This document shows, piece by piece, positions 49,513 to 63,200 of a stretch of 64,000 bases of DNA. A program made the translations under genes and the position numbers. Position 1 is the first letter of the stretch, and each line of letters opens with the position of its first letter. Origin of the DNA: Sipunculus nudus. Taxonomy: Eukaryota > Annelida > Sipuncula > Golfingiida > Sipunculidae. Location: assembly GCA_026874595.1 (NCBI GenBank), contig CM049309.1, positions 68,490,926-68,554,925 on the forward strand. The letters run 5' to 3'. Below the pieces are notes generated by a model. That model was not told where the DNA came from. It ran no database searches and saw nothing but the letters and a program-made list of their open reading frames with translations.

Positions 49513-50152
49513 CGGTCACAAATACCTTTACGAACGCCTACAAACGCCGTACAAACGGTTATTTGACAATTTCGCACAGCCGCCGTAAGGCGGCAACATG
49601 TGAATCCAGCGTTCGTAGACCGTTCGTAAGTTCGTAGCCAGGTCGATGGTCTTCTCCAAGATTTTCTACGAACACTTCACGAAACCTCTAGTCGTACGGC
49701 GGGCGTTAGAATGTTTTATGAAGGACGTAGGAACTGCGCAAGACGTACGCGGAATATTTACGACCATGACACCATTCGAGAACCCAAAATTCTTATGATG
49801 GCCGTAAGGATGCCGCAAGAACACATTAAGTTGTTCTTGGAGGCCCCTTTCGGCGTTCCCACGAACGCCAACCAACGCACGCAACGAACGGAGTTTTGCA
49901 CGGCTTCTCTTAAGACGGCAGTAAGGTGATCGTGAGGCGGAAGTACACTATTCGTGCGGCCGTCGTAAGAATATAAGCTGGCCACCTGTGCGCGCACATG
50001 TATCATGGTTTGTCAAGTTTCGAGTCATCATTGACTCTACTTGATAGTATTATAAGAGACATGAAAGGAAAAAGCAGCAAGCAGAGGAGGGGAAATAAGA
50101 GAAAGGGGGGGGGGGGGATGAGGAGGAGAGGGAGACAGATATAGGTGCAGAA

Positions 50153-51288
50153 ATGCAGCAACAGCAGGCTGTGGCTGTTGCTGGTGAGGCAGAGACTGTG
50201 GAGACGGAAGATGTTGAGTTAGGACCCGAAACTGAGGATGGAGATGAGACAACCGGGAAACAAAAGAAAGAAAAATACGAATATGATGCAGCAACTGAGC
50301 AAAGACTGGATGAGTTTTTCTCAGAAAACGAATGTTACTATAATAAAGGATCGGATAAATATGCAAATACTAAATACAAGAAGAGGCTTATTAAAAATTT
50401 GGCCAGAGACCTTAACACTGCTGGTGAGTGTCGCTGACAAATATATTTCTTCTTGCATCTATCCTTATTAGACTTGTTGCAACAATCACTCTTGTTCTTT
50501 TAAACTCTCACTGTTCTTTGTATATGTAAAACAAAAAAAAAGTTTCACAAGTTTGATCCTCAATAATTCAAAAACTATATTCTGAATGAACCGGAATATC
50601 ACACGAGCACGGACCTGACCGATGGACCGTCTGTTGAAGTATTGTTTTATCTAATATTGATAGTTTGTTATTGGAATTGTTTTGGGAATAGATTTCCAAC
50701 ATTGGCCATGGTGTGTCTACCTTAAAATTGCCATCAATTGTTGTCAGTTTTATGTTCCATATTTGTGATTGGATGTACACATTCCCTTTTATTATTTCAG
50801 CCTTAAAAATCACCAAGTGGTTTGCAGGGCAACGCACCACAGTGGGAAAGCTGCTACACAAGCCAAAGTCTGACTCCAAGTCCAAATCCCTTACCGCCAG
50901 GCAGAAGTGGCAGCTAACAAATGTTGGCTTCTTGAGGGACCACACAAGACCCCGCACACACACGCACGACACTGGGGAGGTACGCACTCCTGTTACATTT
51001 AGACTTATCTCTTCTTCATTCATATTTACACATTTTTTTCAAGTATGTATAACACGGCATGAAATACATGGTAATTTTTGACTGTATATGTATATCCATG
51101 TACATTATTTGCTCTGCTTTCAGTTGCCTGTGGACGAGGAAGAAGATTATGTTACTAGTATTATTGGACTTCGGACATTTTCAAGTTTATTTCCTTTAAT
51201 TCTTTTTGTACTTGTTGGGAAACTTTATGACATGATTCCTATAACTTCGACAACCACCAGAATAACTACCACTTTTCTTGGTCTTTAA
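50153..51288 (+). CDS. Harbinger accessory DNA-binding protein (MADF/Myb-like)
   Basis: Exons 50153-50423, 50801-50979 and 51124-51288 have GT/AG junctions and matching phases. The protein opens with an acidic Gln/Glu-rich stretch, then a MADF/SANT-like domain: QRLDEFFSENECYYNKGSDK and YKKRLIKNLARDLNT in exon 1; KITKWFAGQRTTVGKLLH, LTARQKWQL and VGFLRDH in exon 2. In active Harbingers this protein binds the ends and helps carry the transposase to the nucleus. The third exon (LPVDEEEDYVTSIIG onward) turns hydrophobic and may not be genuine to its end. No stop interrupts the first two exons. A host gene of transposon origin is possible but less likely given the flanking ends. Confidence 0.68.
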
Positions 51289-51614
51289 TTTAAAAACAAG
51301 GTAACATAATTAACCAACCCGATATAACGACCACATTAGTAAGTCCCAAAGGTGGTCGTAATTGTAGGATTCCTACTCAGCAATGATTAAGACCTTCGTC
51401 TCATAACATTAATATATTCTAGAACACACATCTGTTTCTTTATATTGGTTTGTGCAGTTAGCAAGCAGTCACAATACATGAGCGTCTCAGGAATCTACTC
51501 CAATGATGGCAGAAAGTACATAGTTCATTCCATGTTTACGCTCCTATCCTGCCACGGCAATCGCCCGATGTCGCTATTGTAATAATCCGACAGGTAGTTC
51601 CTCTGCATTTTACC

Positions 51615-53651
51615 TTAACAGGTCAAATGACATCCGCCAACATTCTGCGGGTCAGTCAGGGTCACATGTTCACGCCAGGCTCCTGGGATTAGATTCCCAT
51701 TCTCGTCCTCCCGGTCGACCTCATTGGCCTGAGCTCGTGGATTTCGAGTACGAAGTAGGTTGTGCAAAGTGAGACACGCCTCCACCACGAAAGTAGCGTT
51801 CCTTGGTTGTAGCTGGAGACAAGTCAGCAGACATCTCCATCTATGTGCCAAAATGCCAAAAGCGTTCTCAACAACTCTCCTGGCACGGGAGAGTCTGTAA
51901 TTGAAGACTCGGTCTTTGTGTGAGAGTCCCCTCTGGCTGTACGGCTTCATCATCCAAGTTCTTAACGGGAACGGATCCTCCCCAATGATAAAGTAAGGCA
52001 TGGGTCATTAGTTATTGAATAAAAAAAAATGGAATGAACTGTAGCATATATTGTTCAAGAATTATGTCTATGATTGGTCAGTAACAGAACTTGCTATTTC
52101 GCAGGTGTCTTTGCTACTGTGTCTTTGCGACAGTTAATTGCTACCGCGCATTTTGCTTTGAGTGGTCGTGTCCGAGCGACCTCTGACAGTAAAGACTTGC
52201 ACTACGTTTATAGTCGCAGAATTTGCGATCGCAAAGACATAGTCCCCATGCATAGGAGCTGACAGCAACTTGCTACCGCGCAGGTCTGTTTGCTACCGCG
52301 CACATTGCGCATTGCCAGCTGAATATGACCCATGGTATTTGCTACCGCGCAGATCTGTTTGTTACTTTGCGACAGTTAACTGCTACCGCGCATATTGCTT
52401 TGAGTGGTCGTGTTCGAGCGACCTCTGACATTGAAGACTTGCACTACGTTAATAGTAGCAGAATTTTGCGATTGCAAAAGACATAGTCCACATGCATAGA
52501 AGCTGAAAGCAACTTGCTACCGCGCAGGTCTGTTTGCAACCGCGCACAATGCGCATTGCGATGACAGCTATTTGCTACCGCGCAGTTCTGATTTGCTACC
52601 GCGCAGTTTGCGCGTATGAGGCGGTTTGTGTCTGATGGTAGCAAGTCCAGTTGCAGCTCATTGCGCGATGTGGCAAGCAATGCGCAAGGGTAGCAAATGC
52701 TACTGTGCGACTGCTATTTGCTACCGCGCACTTTGCGCTCAATAGCCTTTGAGCGCATAATAGTAGCAAGATGAGTGGATGCTGAGTGCGCGTTGTGCCG
52801 GGCTATGCGCAATGGTAGTAAAGAATCCCATAGATTAGTCTGAAAAACCGACAGTTCCCCGCATATATGCCGCAGCAGTGGTGGAAATTCCAGCTCTCGC
52901 TGAACTCGTTTGCCACCTCACACCACTGGTCTGCCGATGAAGAAACCGTAAACAACTCATCCTTGAAGGCCTCATAAATTGCTTTGCAGACCTAGGAGAC
53001 ACAAAGGGCACAAGACAAATGTATTAAATATATGAATGTTTCTTTGGCAAAGTATATTGTGTGGGTATGTCATAAAATACAAAATGATAAATACCTTTGG
53101 TATAAATAGTACAATCCTGTTGTGGGCCACTCGGAAGCTAAAGGCCAAGGATCAGTAACTGTTTCCAGTCGCAAGAAAACGTATTGTTATAACCAACTTT
53201 AGCCCCGGCTCCAAAGGTCTTCTCTTCCTGTAAATACACAAATTTAGACTTTCTTATCTTATGGCAGAGGACTGAAGGCTTGTACATAAATACTATAAAG
53301 TAGACCACATAAAATAATATTGCTTATAGAAAATTACACTTACTTTTCACTTTTTGTGATGAGTGGGGCAACACGGTGCAACACATTAGCAAATGTGTTG
53401 CGGTCCATTCGGAGGTAGGCCATGTAATCACCCTCCGATTCGCGGTCCAGCTCAGCGAAGAGAGTTTCGTATTGCCTGTAGATATGACGCCTTTGAATCC
53501 ACGGGCGCACCCACCATCTTCGTCTCCTTCTCCCGATCTCGTCTTGTCGCTGCCGAAACAAAGCAGCGGCAACGACTGCTTGATCGTCTTCTGCTTCTTC
53601 GTCAAGCAGCTGCAGCTGTAGAAACTGTATTCTTCTCGGGACGACTGCCAT
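51615..53651 (-). pseudogene. Harbinger DDE transposase, interrupted
   Basis: N-terminal exon 53651-53344 (RRRRWWVRPWIQRR, DYMAYLRMDRNTF), exon 53227-53095 (LEPGLKLVITIRFLATGNSY, then a TGA at 53154-53152, then SLAFSFRVAHN) and a third piece from 52991 (AIYEAFKDELF, WNFHHCCG). This ends at about 52850, where the first catalytic Asp (family motif DGKH) would be. Reading resumes at 52001-51615 with YFIIGEDPFPLRTWMMKPY, RGLSHKDRVFNYRLSRARRV and VENAFGIL, which holds the catalytic Glu. Exon phases agree across the first two introns. About 90-100 residues containing the first two catalytic Asp are missing, and the gap holds an unrelated GC-rich repeat block. Confidence 0.85.
52010..52845. repeat. 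GC-rich block of TGCTACCGCGCA motifs, in place of the transposase core
   Basis: I count nine exact copies of GCTACCGCGCA plus variants such as GCAACCGCGCA. A 242-bp unit is duplicated (copies start at 52124 and 52366, sharing TTTGCGACAGTTAA, GAGTGGTCGTG, GAGCGACCTCTGACA and GACTTGCACTACGTT). In the right third the motif also appears inverted (TGCGCAAGGGTAGCAA, TGCGCAATGGTAGTAA), so the block can fold back. ATTAGT flanks it on both sides (about 52013 and 52833), perhaps by chance. No open frame of note. Confidence 0.8.
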
Positions 53652-54113
53652 CTTGAAATTAGAACTATTTCACTCAAAATTTTCCAGAAGATGTGTTCAA
53701 CTCGGACACAGGTTTCTGGATAGAGGACTTATCCCCTATACCCCGACGACATGCGCCAAAATCGTAAGATCCTCCTACCAACGACTTGAGAGTGCTGTGA
53801 GTTGCATGTATGGACGCCATACGTCCACCTTAAGACAACATATTTTCGTAAGATGGCAGTAAGTATGCCGAAGGAGGATCCCAAGACACCCGTGCGAAGA
53901 ACTTAAGAACTCTAAGACCTTCGTGCGACAAAAATGATTTCATTTTCTCAAGAATGCCCCAAGCTGCTCTTGCGAACTGAACGGCCGCCGTACCAACTAC
54001 TTAAGGAGACCATAAGAATCTATGCCTCCTCTACGAAATGTCTACGAACTATACAATTCGTACGAACTCAGACATTTGCACGAACATATCGTTCTTACGA
54101 ACCTTTGTGACCG

Positions 54114-55668
54114 TTCTTGAACCCTTCACACCAAGTGTGGCCGTGGATTTTTTTAGAGTAATTGTATAAAGTCAATTATGGCGGGCGCGCAATTATTTGG
54201 TGATTGGTTTTGAATTTGAGTATTTCTCTTTCTATCGCCGGAGTGCACATACAGATTTGTCGTGATCCTATATAGAACATAATGATGACCATCCTTAATA
54301 ATAATTATCGGAAACGGATGGTAACATTTGGTGAAAATAGCCATAGAGATTATAAATTTGAATCCTGTGTGCAGGCCTGCTGACCCAGATAACACCTGCA
54401 GTCATATTTACTTCTCAAAACAAAAGTCTTTGTTTCGAGTAAGCTAAACTGTTTTCAGAAGGCGGATCCAGAGTGAATACTGTCTATAAGAATATTTTTG
54501 GCTCAACCGTAGTGAATAAGTGAATGTTGCAGATAAGTATAGTCTCTGAACACACGATGGCGGTCCAAACCTTCAGTTAGGGGAACCCGTGGAAGAGGCT
54601 ACAGATAAGTATTTTAGCTCACTTGTGAGCGGCGTCCGTTTTTTGTCTGTCTGTTAACACTAACAGCTTTTCTCAGCAATGCCTGGACAGATACTTCTAT
54701 ATAAGTGTAAAATGGACCTAGTAGACCACAAAGTAAAAATTGATGGCTCCACCTTCATTTTTGGTGATTAAAAATGCGTTTTTGTTATGGGCCCATATGA
54801 ATCGCCCTATTTTGAACATTGTGGCCTATTATGCAGTCAAGGTGTAACTAATAAAAAAAAATGAAAGTACGTGCATCATCCTATATCATTGCCATCATGG
54901 TTCAAAACCATGTCAGTCACATTGGTTCTCTGGGTCTGGTTCCATTACACTCAGACACAACAGATGGCTTTTCTCAGCAAAAGCTGTATACATTCTCACA
55001 TTAGTTGGCATAAATATTGAAATCGTTCATAGTATTTCACCTTTTAAATTTGGAAGGAATATCTTTATTTGTTGACTGTTTTATGAGGGTTAAAATCAGT
55101 TCGCATCCGTTACTGTATTTTATTTTTGAGAATGACTGATGGAAGCCATTGGTCTATACTTCAGCAGAACAAAAAAATCTTAACCATAAGGCCAGATAAT
55201 AAATAAATAAAAGGTATGGTTCTCAGGCCCCGCTCGTGCCAATTTTAACCCACCGCATCAAAAACTGTCATTTTGGTTTTCATCTTTAAAGAAGATAAAA
55301 TAAAACAATTTTGATAAGATTTCCTTTGTTATGTAGTGCTTTTACCTGTTTAGCCATAAAATTCTGTTATTTTCATATATTTCCCTGATCATATTAAATT
55401 TTTATCGAAACATACATTAAAATTTAAAAAATAAAATAGCGCCAGCCCGCACTGATTTAAAAAATACAAGTGTCTGAAAACCATACTTTTTTTTTGCCTA
55501 AAGCCCACCAAATGCAAACTTCACATGCTAGCAAGTCCTAATGGGTCCTCTGTGGAAATTCACGGGTTAGGTCACTGAGATCTAAATTCTCTTAGTTACG
55601 GGATGAAAACACAAGTTTAAGCTCCTGTAAAGTAAAGACACTGATAATGAAAATACATGCGAACGGCC

Positions 55669-55707
<39 letters not shown>

Positions 55708-58700
55708 GATCTGCTCAACTGATTATAATGATATTTAGTTTGCTAATGGGCTTTGAGAATTTTAACAACCTGAGAAGGTGGTAAGCACCACCGATAATTT
55801 CTGAATTGTTATGCATTCTACGTATAGTTTTTAGAATGATGGTGGTTTATCCTTTAGCAGGGCACAAATCGTAGCTGTTAGACGTTAGCTGTTAGTTCTG
55901 GCTCCATATCAAGATGATGAATGATCTCAGAAGACCTTAATAGACAAAGACACAGGTGTTAGTACTTCAGAATCTGAACCATAGCAGGGCATGAATTCTA
56001 GAGAGTATAAATGGGGAGTTAATGAAAACTGGCTGTGTAAATATTTTCTCGAAAACCCCAGATTGAGTCACTGCGATGTGTTATGGCGCAAGCTGAGCGT
56101 AAATGCCCATCGACTACTAGTTTCATCATCTTATCAAGATATTTCAACTTGATATCAGCTCTATGTTTATAATTACCAATTTAAGATGTACAAACATTTT
56201 GAAAAAAAGTTATTCTGCATTCCCATGCATCTTTAAACTAATTTTCCTTTGCCATCTATAGACTTGCATTTACAAGAATTCACAGAAAATCTTTTATACC
56301 TTTTTAGATAAATTATAAAGAGAGACAAAATGATAAACATGAAGTAACATAAACTCCGAGAATCATATAAATATATATGTGTGTGTGTGTATTCTGCTTC
56401 CTCTCCCCCCCCCCCTCCCAATGCAAACTTAATACTTCAGCTGTCCGTTTGACGGCCAGTAATATGGCGCCGAGCATGTCGTGCTCTGAAGAGCTTGTTT
56501 CAGAACCTGATTTTAACCATGCATGCTTAATTTAACTAGAATCACACTGTTAAATTCAAATATAGAAACTCAACGTAGTCCCAGAAAAGGCATGATCGAG
56601 ACTTGCAGTATCCAGTTTAAGTTGGTCGAACTTGTTAATTTCTACTTGACCGAGGCCATAGCTAATAAACGGCCCAAGGGCCCACGCCCCATCCCTGCCC
56701 CGAATTCGCAGCATTAATAATTAAATTTTCTTCTTTTTTTAAATTTCAAGAGTTTACAAGAATAATAGGAAAAAGAAAATCCTGTACTTCGGTGGTTGTC
56801 CCTGTAATGACTTTAAATACCAGAATTAGAATTTTGAAAAAAATTAAAGGGACTATTCGATCTTTCACATCTATTATCTAAAGATGATCCCTTGAACTTT
56901 TAATAAAAATAGGTCAGAAAACGCCAATCCCACGGTAAACAGGCTGTTCGTTTTGTGTATATCCACGTGTTTATAATATATGGGGGCCGCCAATGCATGC
57001 ACCAATGCATACAGATGCATGCACTGTATCACGGCTTGTATACTTAACCTCACACATCCGTCACATCACACATCCAATACGTTCGTTGTAAAATCTTTAT
57101 TTTCTTAACTGGAATAACCTACAATTCATAAATATGTATGCAGTTAGCCGGAAATCATTTTAATTATACAACTAAGGCAGGTGAATAGCCTTCTTTAAAA
57201 TATGTTGTCACTTCCACAGCTGCATAACTCTCCTGTTATGCCTTTATGTCTCTCAGGAGCTCTCTGTTGCACCAGTTCAAAAGCAGGTTCTTCTATAGCA
57301 TACGGCAACATTTTTCATTACAAAGCAGAGGTGACCAGCCAGAGTAGGTTTCATAAACATTGGAATTTTCGTTAAACATCAATACATGTATTAATACGAT
57401 TTTGTCTAGTGATAAACTTTACGAGATACACAATTGCTTGGAGTATGAATATTACAAACTTTCTACGCAACAGAAGGCCCGAGAGGGCAGGAATTTGATA
57501 TTAAAACTGTAGACTCCAGGAAAATTTATTTCCTTATTAGATAACAATGCTACGAACGTTATAATGATAAAGTAACATTGTCATGTATACCTTTCTGAAA
57601 ATGACATTTTCCTTTTTCTTTCGTTTTACAAATTTAAGTTGCAATGTTCAAAACACGACAGTCTTACGTCCTTGTCAAATATCTGAAAAAAACCTTTTTA
57701 TTCATGATTTAACATCTTTTACTTATAGGCTTTTTAATATTACTTTTGCAAGCGACATTGAAATACCTACCATTTTTATTCGTCGCATACGTACCATTTT
57801 AAGCTTCTCCCTGTGATGTAAACCTGCATTTGCACAAAACACTCCACTACAGAAAAGTTAGGAATTTAGTTCGCTTCGTATAAAAGACAGGTTTAGATAT
57901 TCTGTATCTTGAATGCATGTTTATCTGAATGAAAACTGATCTGGTATATTTGGACGAAAGTATCCGTAAAAATAGCATGCCGGGGGGGGGGGGGGGGGGG
58001 GGCGGCGGGGCGGGGGACGTATCGCCCAGATAGGGAAGAGAGATGCCAACCTAAGTCAGAACAGCATGAATTTGTATATCAGGTATGTAATTTTCGGGAG
58101 CCTACCTGCTAGCGTCATCTAGATATTCTTCCATGTAACAAGTATGACGCAGTGAGTGTTGGGAATCACAAATGAATCGTACATACTCATATAAAACTTG
58201 GACAACTGAAGTCTGTGATGTGTGCACTCGATTCTGGTTTTGAATTTAAATATTCTGAATCTAGGTTATTTATTATTTCGTTAATTAATGATATCTATGA
58301 CCAAGTTTCCTCTGAAATTTTATAATCCCCAAAAGTAAGTGGACAGTTGTAGACAGTAGAAGGCTATATTATTTTATAATACATGGTTGTTATAAATGTG
58401 ACATGATGAAGGTAAAAGTTTTCGTGAGGTTGAATACTGAAGATTCTTTTTCAAATAACAGTTTCCTTTGACACACACATAAATGAAAAACTGTAAAAGG
58501 CAAACATCATTTGAAGATGTTTATTTATATAGGTTATTTCTTACATCATAAAAACATTGTATGGAACAAAATACTTTTCTGTGCTGCCGGCAGCTGGCGC
58601 CACCGCTGACGCAACGAATACAGAGTTTTTGAACGATTCAACATCCACGTATTTACCCAAATGTTGCTCTGTATGATGGAATGAATCGAAGTAGGTTCTA

Positions 58701-60225
58701 TTCCTCGCTAAACCACTACAAAATATAGGCACGTTTGAACTGATATAATGCTTCTGTGCATCGCGATCAGCTACTGGTGTATGGTATCTTAATAGACCTA
58801 GGTTTCTGAACTACACAGTCATGTACATCAACATATACAATCAATAGCACCTTTGGTTATACTCCCTGCTTATTGAGGACAGTGCAAATAAGTTATCCTT
58901 AGTATGTAAAATATTGAATGAGAAAGATATACTCCGGTCATATTACCCGATACAAAAAATGATACATTTGGTCAGATCAGCAAAACCGAGGGTTTTACAT
59001 AGGTTCAGAGAAGAACTTTTTCTATTCATAGAAATGCAAGTGAATTAAAGGAACCAAGATAATGGTTTCCAAAATGGTTCTTTGGGAAACCCTGCTTCTA
59101 ATCTAACTAGCACCAGTTCTCCGAACCCCTTTCTCCTTCGAGCGTTAGGAACATTTTTTTCCATAAAAGTAACAATTTTCCAAATATCTCGAGACATGGT
59201 AAACAGAAGCTAGGGTTTCATTCCGCCAATTAAGGTAATGGTAATAAAACATGAATTAATGATCATGCCGTTAATGGTCATGTTTGTCGATGGAGCGGCT
59301 ATGAGAAAAGCAGTTTTGTAATTCAGGAATCTATACCTAAAACCTGGGTCTGCGGTTATAATAACATATTCATGAAGCTCATGACACAGTGACGATATCC
59401 ACACTGCATACAATGCGCCACTCATGTCAGACCCAAATAAACTGCATTTAGCTATTATTTCTATTATGTGTGTGTGCAGCTAGGAAACGAACGCCTCTGA
59501 CTCCATTATATGCGATACGTATGCAGCAAAACTGAGGATTAGTAAAGCACTGCAAGAGCAGAGTCGTCATTTGCCACATGCACAGGAGTACCCTTAAGTG
59601 TGGGATTCCCCCATCAGTTACCATACATGTACGTTTTCAATCGGCACAGTGAGCGTCCGAAACGTGCTGCATGCGCATATATGGAATCACATCATACGTA
59701 ACGCACACGCACTGCGTACACACATATATATGGAATGCTCCCTTTATACGCGCACACGGGTATGATTTAGACGATGCGCATGTAGGCGTATGCTCAAACT
59801 GGCATATGTCGAAACCAGTGAACCCATGTCACACGAATGCAGACTGAAACCGTTTTGTTGTAACGAGTACATGTTTTCATGTGTAAGATATGTCCTTATT
59901 TGTAGATCCCTTTATAATCTGCGAGTTACATATATTATCCCTCCATGTATGTCAGTTATGCAAAAAATTCATGTGAAAGGCATTTGCAATGAAGCTCATA
60001 TCCTGAAACTGAAAGGATTAACCAGTCCAGTATCTGTCCGATATAATAATAACAACAGCAAAAAAAGACTACTCAAACTAACAAAGGGAAATGTGTTAAT
60101 GATTGGAAAATATACACGTACTAGTTGTTATCACAAAATGAACAGTCTATGCATAAACACGAACAAAAAAACCATAACTTTTTTAACAGCATGTAATATT
60201 TCCATCTTGACTAAGATTTATCCAT
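54114..60225. other. No firmly recognised gene; repeats and 3' flank of the NLR gene
   Basis: It holds a TTTTAGCTCAC-led repeat from about 54609 (with GTCTGTCTG, and further TTTTCTCAGCAA words at 54668 and 54970), a T run at about 55671-55704, a (GT) patch near 56377, a C run near 56406, and G runs at about 57981-58020. On the - strand at 58541-58715 an open stretch (RNRTYFDSFHHTEQHLGKY, KYFVPYNVFMM, stop) follows a TTTTGTAG acceptor and looks exon-like, but I cannot name its family. The end at 59400-60225 is probably the NLR 3' untranslated region. Confidence 0.35.
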
Positions 60226-63200
60226 TCACAGAACGTATCGTCGCCGTGACTTCAAAAAGTCGGTAATTTTTTCTCTGTGAAGCTGCTGGGTTTCCTCGTC
60301 TACAACTACGGCGATATTTGTCCAGTTTTTCGTGTTGTCTTTGATTTTATCTACTGTTGCACTCGGCATGTGCCCATCACGGATGATGAGAAACCAAACA
60401 TGCTTGAAGGGTGCTTGGTTGCTAACCAAAGCCGCTGCCTTTTCATCCAAGCTGTTACCGGATACATTCACAAAGCGGAGGCTGGGAGCAGAATTCAATT
60501 TTTGGAAAAGTTTTTTAAGACTCCCTGAGGTCAAGGCACATTTGGTCAAATACAAAATTTGGAGCTTTTGTAATTTGCACATTTCTTCTGCGATTTTATC
60601 CATGCAAGAATCCAATTTTGGATTTTCACTCAAGTTTAAATGCACAAGGTTTTGACAACTGTGCTTGAGAACCTTCATAAGGACCTGAGATTGCTTGATG
60701 TTTAGATTCACATTGACCAGGTTAAGCCACTCTAGAAGCAAACATTGGTTGAACATGGCACACAAGGACTGTCCTAATATTGACAAATCAATATCAAACA
60801 AAGAGAGACTGGTTAAATGAGGCGCAGAGGACAGTGCAGAAGACATTTCAATTGCTCCAATGCTACTATCAACCCGCTTCAAATTCAGAAACTTGAGGTT
60901 GTTAAGTACATCTGTGGCTTTGAGCAGCGCAGACAAAGTGTGTCCATCTATGCTAGCTGACAGTTCTAAATTTGACAAGCTGGTCATCTTAGACATTTGT
61001 GCTTGCATATGATCGGTCTCTGGCAGGGTTTTGACATTCAATGTTAAGCTATTCAGTTTTGACAAATCCATGGCAGAGGTGAGTTTCCACCATATTCTGT
61101 TCGATAAATGAGTTCCACTGAAGGATAGCTTCCTGACAGCAGAATACCCTGCAGTGTTCAGCTTCGCAACCCTTTCAAATACTGCGAGATCCTTAGAATC
61201 TATGTCAACCGAAAGCACCTGAGGTAAGGGAATGTCTACCTTTTGTGGATTTTGATATTCTCTAATACATTGCACCAAAAACGCACTGAGATCATCTGCA
61301 ATTTCCCAAGAGGCAAGAGAATTAGGCACAGGGGAACCCGATTTCCAGAAAGCTGGATGGAAGTCTGGACACTCTTCCGCCCTCTGCCTGGATTTTTTTG
61401 CCGTCTGGATGACGGACCTGAGGAGGTCGTTTCCAAGAGTCTCCGAAAGTCCACACAAAAACTGTATAGTGCCCCGCGCGTCGTGGACTTTGTCCAGCTT
61501 TGTGAGCTGCTGCTTCAGTTTAATGAAACCTTCTCTGTTGTTAGCCGCGAAATGAGCAGCTAGCATTTCTTTCAGCTGTTTGCACCTAAAGCTAACACGG
61601 TCTATTTCTGTGAAACCAAACTCCTCCCGTAACACCCATCCAAGATCTAACGCAACGTTTGACTCGTCTGAAAGTGCAACACTCAGCGCTACAGCATCAG
61701 CCAGCAGCAGTTCCAGGGCTTTACTCCCGAGCTTCTGTATCTCCTGAAGAAAGAGATGGTGAGTTTTTTCTTGATTTGGGACCACGTCATCTGACTGGCG
61801 GTATTTCCTGCAGTACTTTGAGAATGAAGATCTGAGAATTTCCAGAAACCAGGCAGTTTTCGTTTGGGACGGACCTTTCAGGCCTCCCCATAAGGAACAT
61901 ACGAGGTTCAGGTGCAGCGGCACCCTACACAGTTCATGAAGTTTGTAGTTATGTATTGTTCTGATCAGGTCCTGGTCAACTGCACATCCTTCTGGGCGTA
62001 GCTTGAAGTATCGTCTTGCATATTCACATATTTGTGTATCGGACAACCCTGCAATTATAAAATGGTTGTCGTAGCCGCACGTCAGATCGTGCACAATAGA
62101 AGTACGAGTTCTTGGGTTTGTTGTGGTTAAGACTGTGCAACGTGGAAAACGGTCACCTTTAATCAAATCCGTGACATCGCTGCATAAATTAAAGTCATAC
62201 CTATCAAGGTCGTCAAACAGAAACGCAACCTTGTCCTGATTTTGACTAACAAACTGCAGCAACTGATTAGCATCATTTGGTAAACTCATTTGGAAGCTTT
62301 GTCTTATCACCTCCGCTAAGCTCATCTTTGTCTGGATATTTTGCAGGTCGATAGGTATGACAAACGCAAGCTCCGCTAACGGCATGGTCCACGTGGCGCT
62401 TTTCAATGGCTGGTCTTTCCTTTCGTTTTCAGATACTTTTATTAGTTCCTTTGGTATTGCATTATGTAGTACGCCTGAAGCCCACTGTGTGGCGCCCCAG
62501 TTTAGGAGTGTAGTTTTCCCTGTACCAAAAGAGCCTTCTAACAGCGTCCTTTTGTTTACAACCTGTACAAAAAAAAAGATTAATAAAATATCATTTAAAA
62601 AATACTGATACAGTAAAATAATTAAAATTATGCATTTGACCAAACGTTTGGAGTGACAATCCTGCCAGAATTTCACAAGTTATTAGGAAATATTAGCCTT
62701 TCCAAGTTACATTTGTTCCACACAGTCAAGGCAGTGGAAGAAGAAAATACTGTTGCTACTAACTTTAGCCTTTTTTCATATTTATGTAACATCAGTTTGT
62801 GAAACTCAAAATGCCTGCTATCCCACAAAGTCAATGTAACGAAATAATAATATAATTTAGCAATCTTATAAAATATTTAAATACACAAGTAACATTCTTT
62901 AAAGCACTTAAATTTAACCTATCGTATAAGCATGCCTTACACCAACCTGGTCAAACACTTTCATGGCGTCAATGAGCGGGGGCTGAGTGACGTCAGCGCT
63001 CTTGACAGGGTAGCATGTCGTACTAACGAAGATGTTAGGACTGTGCTGACTCAGCGCCCGGTGACGTTTTATGTGCATCGCCATTTCTTCACGGAGACGC
63101 CGGATTGTGCTCTCATTTGGCATACAGCACCCTGGAAAAAGAAATATATACCTGTTAACGTAGGTTTACATAATTATATTCAATTATATGCTTTGTACAG

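Larger units (their letters stand above)
49513..54113. mobile_element. PIF/Harbinger DNA transposon, decayed, with both element genes
   Basis: The presumed ends share CGGTCACAAA (49513-49522, and as TTTGTGACCG at 54104-54113). Next to them, both ends hold several hundred bases rich in CGTA, TACGAAC and CGTAAG words. Inside are the two genes typical of the superfamily: a DNA-binding MADF/Myb-like protein (+ strand, 50153-51288) and a DDE transposase (- strand, 53651-51615), arranged tail to tail. No 3-bp target duplication could be confirmed at these exact ends, so the boundaries are provisional. The transposase has a stop and has lost part of its core, so the copy cannot move itself. Confidence 0.72.

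Noticed and set aside
59790-60266. 158-codon open frame on the + strand
   Set aside because: It lies opposite the NLR 3' end, has no family motifs, and overlaps the NLR stop region antisense.
62563-62676. N-terminal 38 residues of the long NLR open frame as coding (hydrophobic, like a membrane anchor)
   Set aside because: They precede a TTTTTTTTTGTACAG acceptor and are intron sequence; the phase of the upstream exon joins at 62562.
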